NCBI RefSeq assembly: GCF_001613345.1
Contig: NZ_BDCE01000050.1
Location: 1-47,192 of the forward strand
Source of the DNA: Nocardia uniformis NBRC 13702
GTDB lineage: Bacteria > Actinomycetota > Actinomycetes > Mycobacteriales > Mycobacteriaceae
DNA length: 47,192 nucleotides
Reading direction: 5' to 3'
Part shown: positions 32,906 to 40,075 of the stretch, piece by piece
Position numbering within the stretch: the stretch's first letter is position 1
Layout of the letters: each line of letters starts with the position of its first letter
Translations under genes and position numbers: made by a program
Notes under the pieces: model-generated
Databases searched by the model: none
The model's input: the letters and a program-made list of their open reading frames with translations, nothing else
Told to the model about the DNA's origin: nothing

Positions 32906-32923
32906 ACTACGTAGTGCGTAGTA
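32906..32923. promoter_or_regulatory. palindrome upstream of the copper operon
   Basis: ACTACGTAGT (32906-32915) is a perfect 10-bp palindrome, and CGTAGT repeats directly 1 bp later (32917-32922). The arrangement resembles BlaI/CopY-type operators, which often control such genes; no BlaI-type gene is in the window. It lies 21 bp upstream of the chosen start of the DUF6153-like gene. Confidence 0.45.
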
Positions 32924-32973
32924 AGTGGTGGGATTGTGTACCCACCACGGCCCATCGGCGAGCCAGCAATGTG

Positions 32974-33705
32974 TCAGCGTGCGCCACCAACGACACTGAG
33001 CCGCTCCGGGTCCTTCAGATCTATTGCGGCATAGCCGATATCGATGAGATTGTCGCGCTCGAACTCCTTGAGGATCTTGTTCAGCGATGGCCGCTGCACG
33101 CCCAACATCGCGGCGAGGGTCCGCTGGGCCAGCTGCACCGACCCGTCCGTTGATTCATCCAGAAGCAATTGAGCGACCTGCGCGGTCAACGGTCGGCCCA
33201 AGATGCTGATCAACCGGGTCTGGGAGGCCGACGTGCGCTGGGCAATGCTCGACAGCCAGCGCCGCGCGATCGCGGGATGCCCGGCGAGCAGCTTCTCGAA
33301 GGCGGGCCGCGACAGAAACAGGCACGTTGCATCGGTCAACGCCCGCGCGGTGTACATCAGCGGCATATCCAGCAATAGGGCGATATCGCCGTCGACGTCA
33401 CCCGGCCGCAAGATATCCACGATCGCACGCTGCCGCCCCGAACCGACCGCCAGTTCGAGCCGCCCCTGCCGGACGATCCACACCCCGTCCGCGGGCTTGC
33501 CCGCGCTGAACACCACCGTCCCGGCGGGCAACGTCTGCAATTCGAGCCAGTCCGCCAATGCCGTCAGATCTTCGGCCCGCAGCGGCGCGGAGACTCCCCT
33601 GCCCACACAGCGCGCGATCCACGCGGCCTGACGCAACTGCTCCTCGCCGACCGATTCACCCCCGAAAGCGTGCAGCAGATGCGCCAACGGCCCTGATCGA
33701 TCCAT
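32974..33705 (-). CDS. Crp/Fnr family transcriptional regulator
   Basis: A 243-residue regulator. A cyclic-nucleotide-binding-like domain (about 45-150) includes GTVVFSAGKPADGVWIVRQG and DVDGDIALLLDMPLMYTARA, but the Arg/Ser of the cAMP pocket is not clearly kept, so another signal is likely. The long C-helix precedes a winged HTH (about 190-232). In the recognition helix GVQRPSLNKIL, Arg205 aligns with CRP Arg180, Pro206 with Glu181 and Lys210 with Arg185. No Fnr-type Cys cluster is present. GGAGG lies 6 nt before the ATG. A TGTCA-N6-TGACA palindrome stands 31 bp upstream, suggesting autoregulation. Confidence 0.9.
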   Translation of the reverse strand: MDRSGPLAHLLHAFGGESVGEEQLRQAAWIARCVGRGVSAPLRAEDLTALADWLELQTLPAGTVVFSAGKPADGVWIVRQGRLELAVGSGRQRAIVDILRPGDVDGDIALLLDMPLMYTARALTDATCLFLSRPAFEKLLAGHPAIARRWLSSIAQRTSASQTRLISILGRPLTAQVAQLLLDESTDGSVQLAQRTLAAMLGVQRPSLNKILKEFERDNLIDIGYAAIDLKDPERLSVVGGAR

Positions 33706-33736
33706 ATCGCGCCTCCAGAAATTGGTCTATTCATCG

Positions 33737-33752
33737 TGTCACCACGCTGACA
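33737..33752. promoter_or_regulatory. Crp/Fnr-type palindrome TGTCA-N6-TGACA, site 6
   Basis: Perfect arms, spacer CCACGC. It lies 31 bp before the Crp/Fnr start and 74 bp before the divergent membrane protein start. It continues as TGACAATC, as does the site at 23535. Confidence 0.75.
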
Positions 33753-33826
33753 ATCACGCAGCGATTGCGCGGGAGAGAGGGTTCTATCGCAGCTAGGACC
33801 TATTGCCTCACTCCAAGGACTCAGTC

Positions 33827-34402
33827 ATGACTACGTCGGCTTCCAGCAGTTCATTTCTCTCGGGCACCGTGTCCGCACGGTCTGTCGGCGTAGGCGCACT
33901 ATGGGGCGCGCTCGCCGGCATCGTGGCGTCGCTGGTGATGGCAATGTATGCCATGATCGCCGCCGCCACCTACCAAGACACCGGCTTCTTCACACCGCTC
34001 TATCACATCGCCGCCACCTTCATCGAGCCCGAAGCGATGATGACCTCGATGATGAAGGCCGGTGAGGGCAGCACCTTCTACTTCTCGCTCGGTCCCGCCG
34101 CGGTCGGCGCGATCGTCCATATGATGGTCGGGGCCGGATACGGCATGATGTTCGGCATCGTCGCCGTGCTGGCACGTTTGCGCGGCGTCATGCTGATTGG
34201 CTCCGGAATCATTTGGGGCGCGATCGTTTTCGCGCTGAGCGCCTGGATCGGACTGCCCCTCGCGGCTTCTCTGTTCGGGGGCGGCGACCCCATCCGCGAT
34301 ATGGCGAGCATGGTCGGCTACCCCACCTTCCTCGTCGAACATCTGCTCTACGGTGCGGCGCTGGGTCTGTTGCTCGCGGCCCGGCCCTCCGCTCGCAGCT
34401 GA
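33827..34402 (+). CDS. multi-helix membrane protein beside Crp/Fnr
   Basis: A 191-residue membrane protein with about four helices (roughly 24-46, 86-113, 122-146, 165-186). Polar features include a Met-rich loop (EPEAMMTSMMKAGEG) and conserved-looking His (PLYHIAATF, IVHMMVGAGYGMMFG, VEHLLYG) within or near helices, which might bind metal or heme. I do not recognise the family. AAGGA precedes the ATG by 7 nt. Divergent from the Crp/Fnr gene, with the palindrome between them. Confidence 0.75.
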   Translation: MTTSASSSSFLSGTVSARSVGVGALWGALAGIVASLVMAMYAMIAAATYQDTGFFTPLYHIAATFIEPEAMMTSMMKAGEGSTFYFSLGPAAVGAIVHMMVGAGYGMMFGIVAVLARLRGVMLIGSGIIWGAIVFALSAWIGLPLAASLFGGGDPIRDMASMVGYPTFLVEHLLYGAALGLLLAARPSARS

Positions 34403-34552
34403 ACGTCCGGCAGCGATGGCAGTCCCCCGCGCTGTCATCGCTGCCGACGGTTCCGCCATGGCGCGGAAACCCTGCGGCGGCAATGACCTGTCGCACACCG
34501 GTATCGAGTATCGCTCTGTCGCCGATGAACGCGGTCGAAACATTCACCAACC

Positions 34553-34568
34553 TGTCAGCATGCTGACA
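34553..34568. promoter_or_regulatory. Crp/Fnr-type palindrome, site 7
   Basis: TGTCA-GCATGC-TGACA; the spacer is itself palindromic, so the whole 16 bp is a perfect palindrome. It lies 150 bp past the membrane protein stop, and 80 bp before a short plus-strand frame at 34649. Confidence 0.6.
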
Positions 34569-34648
34569 CTCACACGAAATTGTCGGTCCGACGGGTCAGC
34601 ACTCACCCGATCGCGAATCTCGACACCGGCCGCCGACAAGGCGAGGCA

Positions 34649-34870
34649 ATGCGCTTTCGCATGAGCGACTATCTTGCAGACGATCCCGAGATCGCTCGAA
34701 TTCGCCACGGCGCCTTCGGAAAACTAGACAGCGATCCCGCCGACCGGCGCGGAACCGGATGGGTCACGGCGGAGCTCAGACCGACTCGGTGGCATCGACC
34801 GGTAGTTCGGCCAGCCGCCATTCGAGCATGCCGTCGTGCAGGCGGATGGCGCGGCGCCCATGCTCGGTGA
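34649..34870 (+). CDS. short reading frame of doubtful status downstream of site 7
   Basis: A 73-residue frame beginning MRFRMSDYLADDPEIARIRH. The first 40 residues are acidic and plausible as the start of a protein. The rest lies antisense to the end of the ArsR-rhodanese gene and has no protein-like character. It may be the 5' stump of a regulon member whose rest was lost when the sulfur module was inserted. The rest of 34403-34775 has no convincing gene. Confidence 0.25.
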   Translation: MRFRMSDYLADDPEIARIRHGAFGKLDSDPADRRGTGWVTAELRPTRWHRPVVRPAAIRACRRAGGWRGAHAR

Positions 34871-35450
34871 GTAGGCGAACGGCGTCGTAGGCCAGGACGC
34901 AGTACTCGCCGCGGCAGTACACCACGATCTCGGTGTCGAGGGGCAGCTCCGAGATCCGCTCGGTGAGCTGCTCGACCGGAATACAGACCGCGCCGGGGAT
35001 GTGACCGGCCCGGTATTCGGGCAGCGGCCGGACATCGAGTACGACCACGTCGCCGCGGGCAGCCCGGGTGAGCAGTTCCTCGCGCGTCATTTCTCGGCCG
35101 CCATCGGGCCCGAGGTAGCGGGCCCGCGCGGGCGGGACGGCGGTTTGATGGGTTTCGGCGACCTGGCGCAGCAGTGCGAACAGCCGCGCCACGTCCTCGC
35201 CCGCGAGCCGGTAGTGGATCCGCACGCCCTCGCGGCGGGTCGCCACGAAACCGGCCTGCTTGAGGGTCTGCAGATGCGCCGAGGCCGTGGTCAGGTTCAG
35301 TCCCGCCGCGGTGGCCAACGATTCGACGGTGCGCTCGCCTTGGGCCAGCAAATCCAATAGCTCCAGGCGTTTGCCGCTCGACAACGCCTTGCCGCTGGCG
35401 GCGAACGCCTCGTAGAGCGCCATCTTCGCTGTGGTCTTTTCGCCACCCAT
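34776..35450 (-). CDS. ArsR-type regulator fused to rhodanese domain
   Basis: A 224-residue protein. The N-terminal winged helix (about 20-100; SLATAAGLNLTTASAHLQTL is the HTH) is of the ArsR/SmtB type. The C-terminal rhodanese domain (about 122-215; VVVLDVRPLPEYRAGHIPGA) carries the active loop CRGEYC (Cys179-Cys184). Such fusions are thought to sense sulfane sulfur by persulfidation of a rhodanese Cys, and control sulfur detoxification genes. GGAGG lies 6 nt before the ATG. Divergent from the persulfide dioxygenase-like gene with an operator in between. Confidence 0.9.
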   Translation of the reverse strand: MGGEKTTAKMALYEAFAASGKALSSGKRLELLDLLAQGERTVESLATAAGLNLTTASAHLQTLKQAGFVATRREGVRIHYRLAGEDVARLFALLRQVAETHQTAVPPARARYLGPDGGREMTREELLTRAARGDVVVLDVRPLPEYRAGHIPGAVCIPVEQLTERISELPLDTEIVVYCRGEYCVLAYDAVRLLTEHGRRAIRLHDGMLEWRLAELPVDATESV

Positions 35451-35539
35451 CCAGATCCTCCAATCATCTGTAGAACATCATATCGGTCTCCCACCACCAC
35501 AGTTGCCCGCCCGACGGGCTTGCTCTAGCCTACACTCAG

Positions 35540-35561
35540 TATTCCATGGTTTATTGGAATA
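35540..35561. promoter_or_regulatory. operator TATTCCA-N8-TGGAATA
   Basis: A perfect 7-bp inverted repeat in AT-rich DNA between the ArsR-rhodanese gene and the MBL/rhodanese gene, 39 bp before the latter. The position and symmetry fit the ArsR-type repressor encoded alongside. Confidence 0.7.
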
Positions 35562-35599
35562 TAGGTTCGCAGTGGAACACATCGCACAGGAGTCCCGCC

Positions 35600-36970
35600 A
35601 TGCCATCCGACCTCACACTGGTTCCCGTCGTCGACGAGGGACTGGGCAACTCGACCTACCTGCTGGACCTCGGCGACGGGCGGGCCATGGTCCTCGATCC
35701 GGAACGCGATGTGCGCGAGGTCCGCGCCGAAGCGCGTCGACGGGGCTTGCGCATCGCCTACGCCGTGGAGACCCATCTGCACGCGGACTTCATCTCCGGG
35801 GTGCGCGAACTGGCCGAAGTCGACGGCGCGACCGTGCTGGCCCCCGAGGTCGGCCCCCGCGGATTCGACGTGACAGCACTGAGCGACGGGCAACGCGTCG
35901 TGCTGGGCACGTTCACGCTCCAAGCGCTGGCCACCCCCGGCCATTCCCCCGAGCACCTGTCGTATCTCCTGCACGAAAACGACCGGCTGCTCGGCGTATT
36001 CACCGGCGGCTCGCTGATGGTGGGCACCGCCGGACGTACCGACCTGGTCAGCGCGGAACAGACGGTGCCGCTGGCGCGCGCGCAGTACCACTCGCTACAG
36101 CGACTGATGCGGTTGCCCGACGACACTCCGGTCTGGCCTACGCACGGGGCGGGATCGTTCTGCTCCTCGTCGATCAGCGGGGACCGGGTCACCACGATCG
36201 GCGCCGAACGCGCTACCAATCCATTGCTACAGGTCGACGGCGAAGACGCGTTCGTCCAAGCGCTGTTGGGCTCGCTGGGGACCTTCCCCGACTACTTCTT
36301 GCGCCTGGGCGAGGTCAATCACCGGGGACCGGCCGTACTGCGCGAGACCCTCGAGCTCACCGCCCTGACCACCAGCGAAGTACAGGATCTCCTGGCAGAT
36401 GACGCCCAGGTCGTCGACGCGCGCCCGGCCGCCGAATTCGCCGCCGGTCACCTCCCCGGCGCGTTGTCGATCACCCTGCGCCCGGTCTTCGCCACCTGGC
36501 TGGGTTGGCTCGCCGACCCGAATCGGCCGCTGGTCATCGTCCGCGCCGCCGACCAGAACCCCACCGATATCGCTTGGGAGGCAGCCAAAGTCGGATTCGA
36601 TACCATCGCCGGGGAACTGGGCGGCGGCATGGCCGCCTGGACCGGCGAGGTCGACGCCAAGTCGGTGACACTGCTCGACGCCGCGCACCTCGCCACCGAT
36701 ACCCCGGCCACCGTGCTCGACATCCGCCAGGACGGTGAGTTCGCCGCCGGTCACGTGCCAGGTGCCCGCAGCATCGAACTCGGCGCACTCCCGCGCAACC
36801 TGAGCGGGTTGCCCGACGGGCCGGTGGTGGTCATGTGCGGGCACGGCGAACGCGCGATGAGTGCCGCGAGCATCCTCGAAGCCGCCGGTCGGACCGATGT
36901 GCGGGTGCTCGCGGGTGCCCCCGCCGATTACGCCCGCGCCCGCGGCGAGCGATTGCGGACCGAGCAGTGA
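35600..36970 (+). CDS. MBL-fold persulfide dioxygenase-like protein with two rhodanese domains
   Basis: A 456-residue fusion. The metallo-beta-lactamase domain (about 1-250) has THLHADF (His59, His61, Asp63) and TPGHSPEH (His115). Where ETHE1-type dioxygenases have an Asp iron ligand in TGD, it has Gly137 (FTGGSLM), so metal binding may differ. The first rhodanese domain (about 265-350) has no active-site Cys (IVRAADQ); the second (about 365-452) has Cys413 in VVVMCGHGERA. It probably oxidises or transfers sulfane sulfur. A longer upstream reading into the operator is unlikely. Translationally coupled (GTGA) to the MFS gene. Confidence 0.85.
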   Translation: MPSDLTLVPVVDEGLGNSTYLLDLGDGRAMVLDPERDVREVRAEARRRGLRIAYAVETHLHADFISGVRELAEVDGATVLAPEVGPRGFDVTALSDGQRVVLGTFTLQALATPGHSPEHLSYLLHENDRLLGVFTGGSLMVGTAGRTDLVSAEQTVPLARAQYHSLQRLMRLPDDTPVWPTHGAGSFCSSSISGDRVTTIGAERATNPLLQVDGEDAFVQALLGSLGTFPDYFLRLGEVNHRGPAVLRETLELTALTTSEVQDLLADDAQVVDARPAAEFAAGHLPGALSITLRPVFATWLGWLADPNRPLVIVRAADQNPTDIAWEAAKVGFDTIAGELGGGMAAWTGEVDAKSVTLLDAAHLATDTPATVLDIRQDGEFAAGHVPGARSIELGALPRNLSGLPDGPVVVMCGHGERAMSAASILEAAGRTDVRVLAGAPADYARARGERLRTEQ

Positions 36971-38283
36971 GGTACGAAAAACGTTCCAGCCCACCGGCAC
37001 CGGTCCTCGGGCTCCGGGAGAACGCGGCCCAATTCACCCTGCTCGTCGCGGTCAATGCGTTGGTCGGCGGCATGGTCGGCCAGCAGCAAACCGTGCTGCC
37101 GCTGCTCGCCGACAGCGAATTCGGGCTCACCGGCTACACGTTCATCTTCACCTACGTCGCGGCCTTCGGAATCACCAAGGCCATTGCCAACTACTTCGCG
37201 GGCACCTGCTCCGACCGCTACGGCCGCAAACCGGTGCTGCTGGTGGGCTGGCTGTTCGCACTACCGGTACCGCTGATGCTCATCGCCGCACCCAACTGGG
37301 GATGGGTCGTGGCGGCCAATGTGCTGCTGGGTATCAACCAGGGCTTGACCTGGTCCACCACGGTCGTCATGAAGATCGACCTCGTCGGCCCCGCCCGGCG
37401 CGGACTGGCCATGGGCCTCAACGAGGCCGCCGGATACGGCGCGGTCGCCGTCAGTTCGCTACTGGCCGGATATCTCGCCGAACACTATGGTCTGCGCCCG
37501 GCCCCGTTCCTACTCGGCCTCGCCTACGCCGCCCTGGCGCTACTGCTGTCGGGTGGCTTCGTCCGCGAGACTCGCGATTACGCGCGACTGGAAGCCGCCC
37601 ACCACACGCCGCGCACCGACGGCCTGCACGATCACCTGCACGCCGAGTTGACCGACCGACAGGTCGCGCTGCACACCAGCCTGAAGGAACCCGCACTGTC
37701 CTCGGCCAGCCACGCGGGACTGGTCAACAACCTCAACTTCGGTCTGTCGTGGGGGCTGTTTCCGCTGCTGTTCGCGACCGCCGACCTGTCGATCGCACAG
37801 ATCGGATTGCTGTTCGCGCTGTACCCCGGTGTGTGGGGTGCCGGACAGCTGATCACCGGCGGCCTCTCCGACAGGATCGGACGCAAGCATCTGATCACCG
37901 GCGGGATGGTGATCCAGGCCGGAGCGCTCACGGTGATCGCCGCCTCCGACGGATTCGCCGGGTGGGCGGTCGGCGCGGTGCTGCTCGGTTGCGGTACCGC
38001 GATGGTCTATCCGACCTTGCTGGCGGTGATCGGCGATGTCGCCCATCCGATCTGGCGCGGCCGCGCCGTCGGCGTCTACCGGGTCTGGCGCGACCTCGGT
38101 TACGCCGTGGGCGCGATCCTCGGTGGCGTCGTCGCCGACCTGATGGGGCTGCACGCCGCGGTCTGGGCGGCCGCCGCCGTCAGCGCAGCCGCCGCACTAC
38201 TGGTCGCGGTCCGCATGTACGAAACCCATCCGCGGCAACCCGTCCTCCGCCCACCCTCGCGGCTCGCCCCCGACGCGAGCTGA
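36967..38283 (+). CDS. MFS transporter of the sulfur module
   Basis: A 438-residue, 12-helix transporter. The loop between helices 2 and 3 has AGTCSDRYGRKPVLL (MFS motif A) and the second half has GGLSDRIGRKHLI in the equivalent place. A central cytosolic loop (about 195-245) is His-rich (LHDHLHAEL), which may bind metal. The GTG start overlaps the stop of the MBL-rhodanese gene, so the two are co-expressed. A sulfite or thiosulfate export role would suit the operon but is inference. Confidence 0.88.
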   Translation: MRYEKRSSPPAPVLGLRENAAQFTLLVAVNALVGGMVGQQQTVLPLLADSEFGLTGYTFIFTYVAAFGITKAIANYFAGTCSDRYGRKPVLLVGWLFALPVPLMLIAAPNWGWVVAANVLLGINQGLTWSTTVVMKIDLVGPARRGLAMGLNEAAGYGAVAVSSLLAGYLAEHYGLRPAPFLLGLAYAALALLLSGGFVRETRDYARLEAAHHTPRTDGLHDHLHAELTDRQVALHTSLKEPALSSASHAGLVNNLNFGLSWGLFPLLFATADLSIAQIGLLFALYPGVWGAGQLITGGLSDRIGRKHLITGGMVIQAGALTVIAASDGFAGWAVGAVLLGCGTAMVYPTLLAVIGDVAHPIWRGRAVGVYRVWRDLGYAVGAILGGVVADLMGLHAAVWAAAAVSAAAALLVAVRMYETHPRQPVLRPPSRLAPDAS

Positions 38284-38337
38284 CCACGCGCAGCTCTACC
38301 CGCGGTTGGCCGGTGACGAACCAGCCACCCGTCCCGG

Positions 38338-38466
38338 CACGACCAATGAGAGTCGCTGTGTAGCCGAACTTCTCGATCGCCGCGACCTCATCTGCGGGTC
38401 CACGACCGGGGTGCGTTGTCGGGCGATCGATCCGGGGCGGAGTCCATCCTGGACGGCGCACGCCTT
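38338..38466 (-). pseudogene. decayed copy of the TauE/SafE-copZ copper operon
   Basis: Bases 38406-38466 match the 5' part of the TauE/SafE gene (about 32262-32322): the frame reads CAVQDGLRPGSIARQRT against CAAVQGGLLTGLITRQRT. Bases 38343-38400 match the 3' end of copZ (about 31046-31105): EVAAIEKFGYTATLI against VVAAIETLGYTATLV. The order and strand are those of the intact operon, with everything between removed. It lies just upstream of the MarR-controlled EamA gene. Confidence 0.75.
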
Positions 38467-38472
38467 CATTAA

Positions 38473-38532
38473 TCTCGATATCGAGAGACTTGACATCGAC
38501 ACTGTCGACTGGTTTTATCTCGATGTCGAGAT
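38473..38532. promoter_or_regulatory. two MarR operators upstream of EamA
   Basis: TCTCGATATCGAGA (38473-38486) is a perfect 14-bp palindrome. ATCTCGA-N2-TCGAGAT (38517-38532) has perfect 7-bp arms. The centres are 45 bp apart. Both share the core of the palindrome directly upstream of marR at 40049. Confidence 0.8.
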
Positions 38533-38559
38533 TAATACCGCCGAAGGGGGCGACCACAC

Positions 38560-39468
38560 TTGGTCACCATCGCCACACGCCCATCCGGGACATCCGAGAC
38601 ATCCACCCGACCGACGACATCGCTGCACGACATCGCACTCACCGCGATCGCACCCGCGCTGTTCGGAACCGTCTATGTCGCAACAGCTCTGCTACTACCT
38701 CCCGATCGGCCGATGCTGGCCGCGGCGATGCGCGCACTGCCCGCCGGACTGCTCATCCTGGCGTTCACCCGAACGCTGCCGCGTGGAATGTGGTGGTTCA
38801 AAGCCATCACGCTCTCGACCCTCAATGTCGGAGCGTTCTTCCCGCTGCTGTTCATCGCCGCGTACCGCCTGCCCGGCGGGCTCGCCGCGGCCATCGGTGC
38901 GTTGCAACCGCTCATCGTCGCGGGGCTGGCGTTCCTGATCTTGCGGACCCGCACTCCGCACGCCATGTTGCTCGCCTGCCTCACGGCCGCGGGCGGGGTC
39001 GCGCTCATGACAATGACCGCCGCGACCACGCCGGACCCGATCGGCGTCGCCGCGATGATCGGTGCGACCACCATCCTCGGCCTGGGAATCATCCTCGGAA
39101 AGAAGTGGGGCTCACCGGTTCCGCCACTGACGATGACCGGATGGCAGCTCACCTTCGCCGGACTGATGCTCTGGCCGCTCACCCTCGTGACCGAGGGCGT
39201 GCCGTCGACGGTCACCGCCCAGAACGTGCTCGGCTTTCTCTACGTCGGGCTCGTGGGTACCGCCCTCGCCTACACAATGTGGTTCCGCGGGGTGCAGCGA
39301 CTCGTTCCCACCTCGCTATCGCAGCTGTCGACCCTCAACCCGCTCGTCGCGGCCCTGGCGGGACTCACCCTGCTCGGTCAGACCTTCACCCCGTGGCAAC
39401 TCACCGGATTCGCCGTCACCCTCGTCGCCCTCATCGTCGGCCAGTCCATGAACAGGAACTCGAAATGA
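38560..39468 (+). CDS. EamA family transporter
   Basis: A 302-residue drug/metabolite transporter with ten helices in two EamA repeats (about 25-145 and 160-290), including ALFGTVYVATALLLPPDRPM and ALAYTMWFRGVQRL in the first and second halves. The family exports amino acids, toxins or metabolites; the substrate is unknown. The TTG start is the best supported; a GGGGG lies about 11 nt upstream. The stop overlaps the ATG of the FMN reductase gene. Two MarR operators stand upstream. Confidence 0.85.
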   Translation: MVTIATRPSGTSETSTRPTTSLHDIALTAIAPALFGTVYVATALLLPPDRPMLAAAMRALPAGLLILAFTRTLPRGMWWFKAITLSTLNVGAFFPLLFIAAYRLPGGLAAAIGALQPLIVAGLAFLILRTRTPHAMLLACLTAAGGVALMTMTAATTPDPIGVAAMIGATTILGLGIILGKKWGSPVPPLTMTGWQLTFAGLMLWPLTLVTEGVPSTVTAQNVLGFLYVGLVGTALAYTMWFRGVQRLVPTSLSQLSTLNPLVAALAGLTLLGQTFTPWQLTGFAVTLVALIVGQSMNRNSK

Positions 39469-40034
39469 CCTCCATCGCAACCGAATACCGCGTCCTCGCC
39501 CTCTCCGGAAGTCTGCGCGCGGACTCGTACAACACCGCACTGCTGCGCGCGGCCCGCGACCTCGCGCCCAGCTCGATGTCCCTCCGGTTCCACTCCGGTC
39601 TCGGCGATCTGCCGCTGTACAACGAGGATCTGGAACAGGGCTCGCTGCCCGCCGCCGTGCACGACCTGCACCAGCAGATCCTGTGGTCGGACGCCCTGCT
39701 CATCGCGACACCGGAACACAATGCGTCGATCCCGGCGGCATTGAAGAATGCGATCGACTGGATGAGCCGCATGCCCGACGGGGCCGGAATGAGCGGCAAG
39801 CCGATGGTGGTGGCCGGCGCGTCGCCCGGGGCGCTCGGGACGGTACGGGCCCAGCTCGCGCTGCGGCAGATCCTGGCGGCCGTCGGCGCCGATGTCCTCA
39901 CGAAGCCGGAGGTCATGGTATTCCGTGCACACGAACGATTCGACGGCACAGGCACTTTGACCGATCCGTTCACGCAGTCCTTGCTCGTGGATCTGCTGGC
40001 CGAACTGGCTCGGCGAATCAAACGCGGACTGTAG
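39465..40034 (+). CDS. NAD(P)H-dependent FMN reductase
   Basis: A 189-residue flavodoxin-fold reductase. LALSGSLRADSYNTALLRAA (residues 11-30) is the FMN phosphate loop, TPEHNASIPAALKNAIDWMS the classical FMN_red signature, and VAGASPGALGTVRAQLALRQ the second flavin loop. Members reduce FMN, quinones or chromate with NAD(P)H. It overlaps the EamA stop by an ATGA and precedes marR. A quinone- or electrophile-stress role is plausible with MarR control. Confidence 0.93.
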   Translation: MTSIATEYRVLALSGSLRADSYNTALLRAARDLAPSSMSLRFHSGLGDLPLYNEDLEQGSLPAAVHDLHQQILWSDALLIATPEHNASIPAALKNAIDWMSRMPDGAGMSGKPMVVAGASPGALGTVRAQLALRQILAAVGADVLTKPEVMVFRAHERFDGTGTLTDPFTQSLLVDLLAELARRIKRGL

Positions 40035-40048
40035 CGGCCCTCGAGGTA

Positions 40049-40064
40049 ATCTCGACGTCGAGAT
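40049..40064. promoter_or_regulatory. MarR operator upstream of marR
   Basis: ATCTCGACGTCGAGAT is a perfect 16-bp palindrome, overlapping the region just before the AAGGAG of marR. It matches the two sites at 38473 and 38517, so MarR is likely to control its own translation start region and the EamA operon. Confidence 0.8.
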
Positions 40065-40075
40065 AAGGAGTGGGA

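Noticed and set aside
34416..34664. 82-codon plus-strand frame after the membrane protein
   Set aside because: No ribosome-binding site, no recognisable domain, and it runs through the palindrome; left as intergenic.
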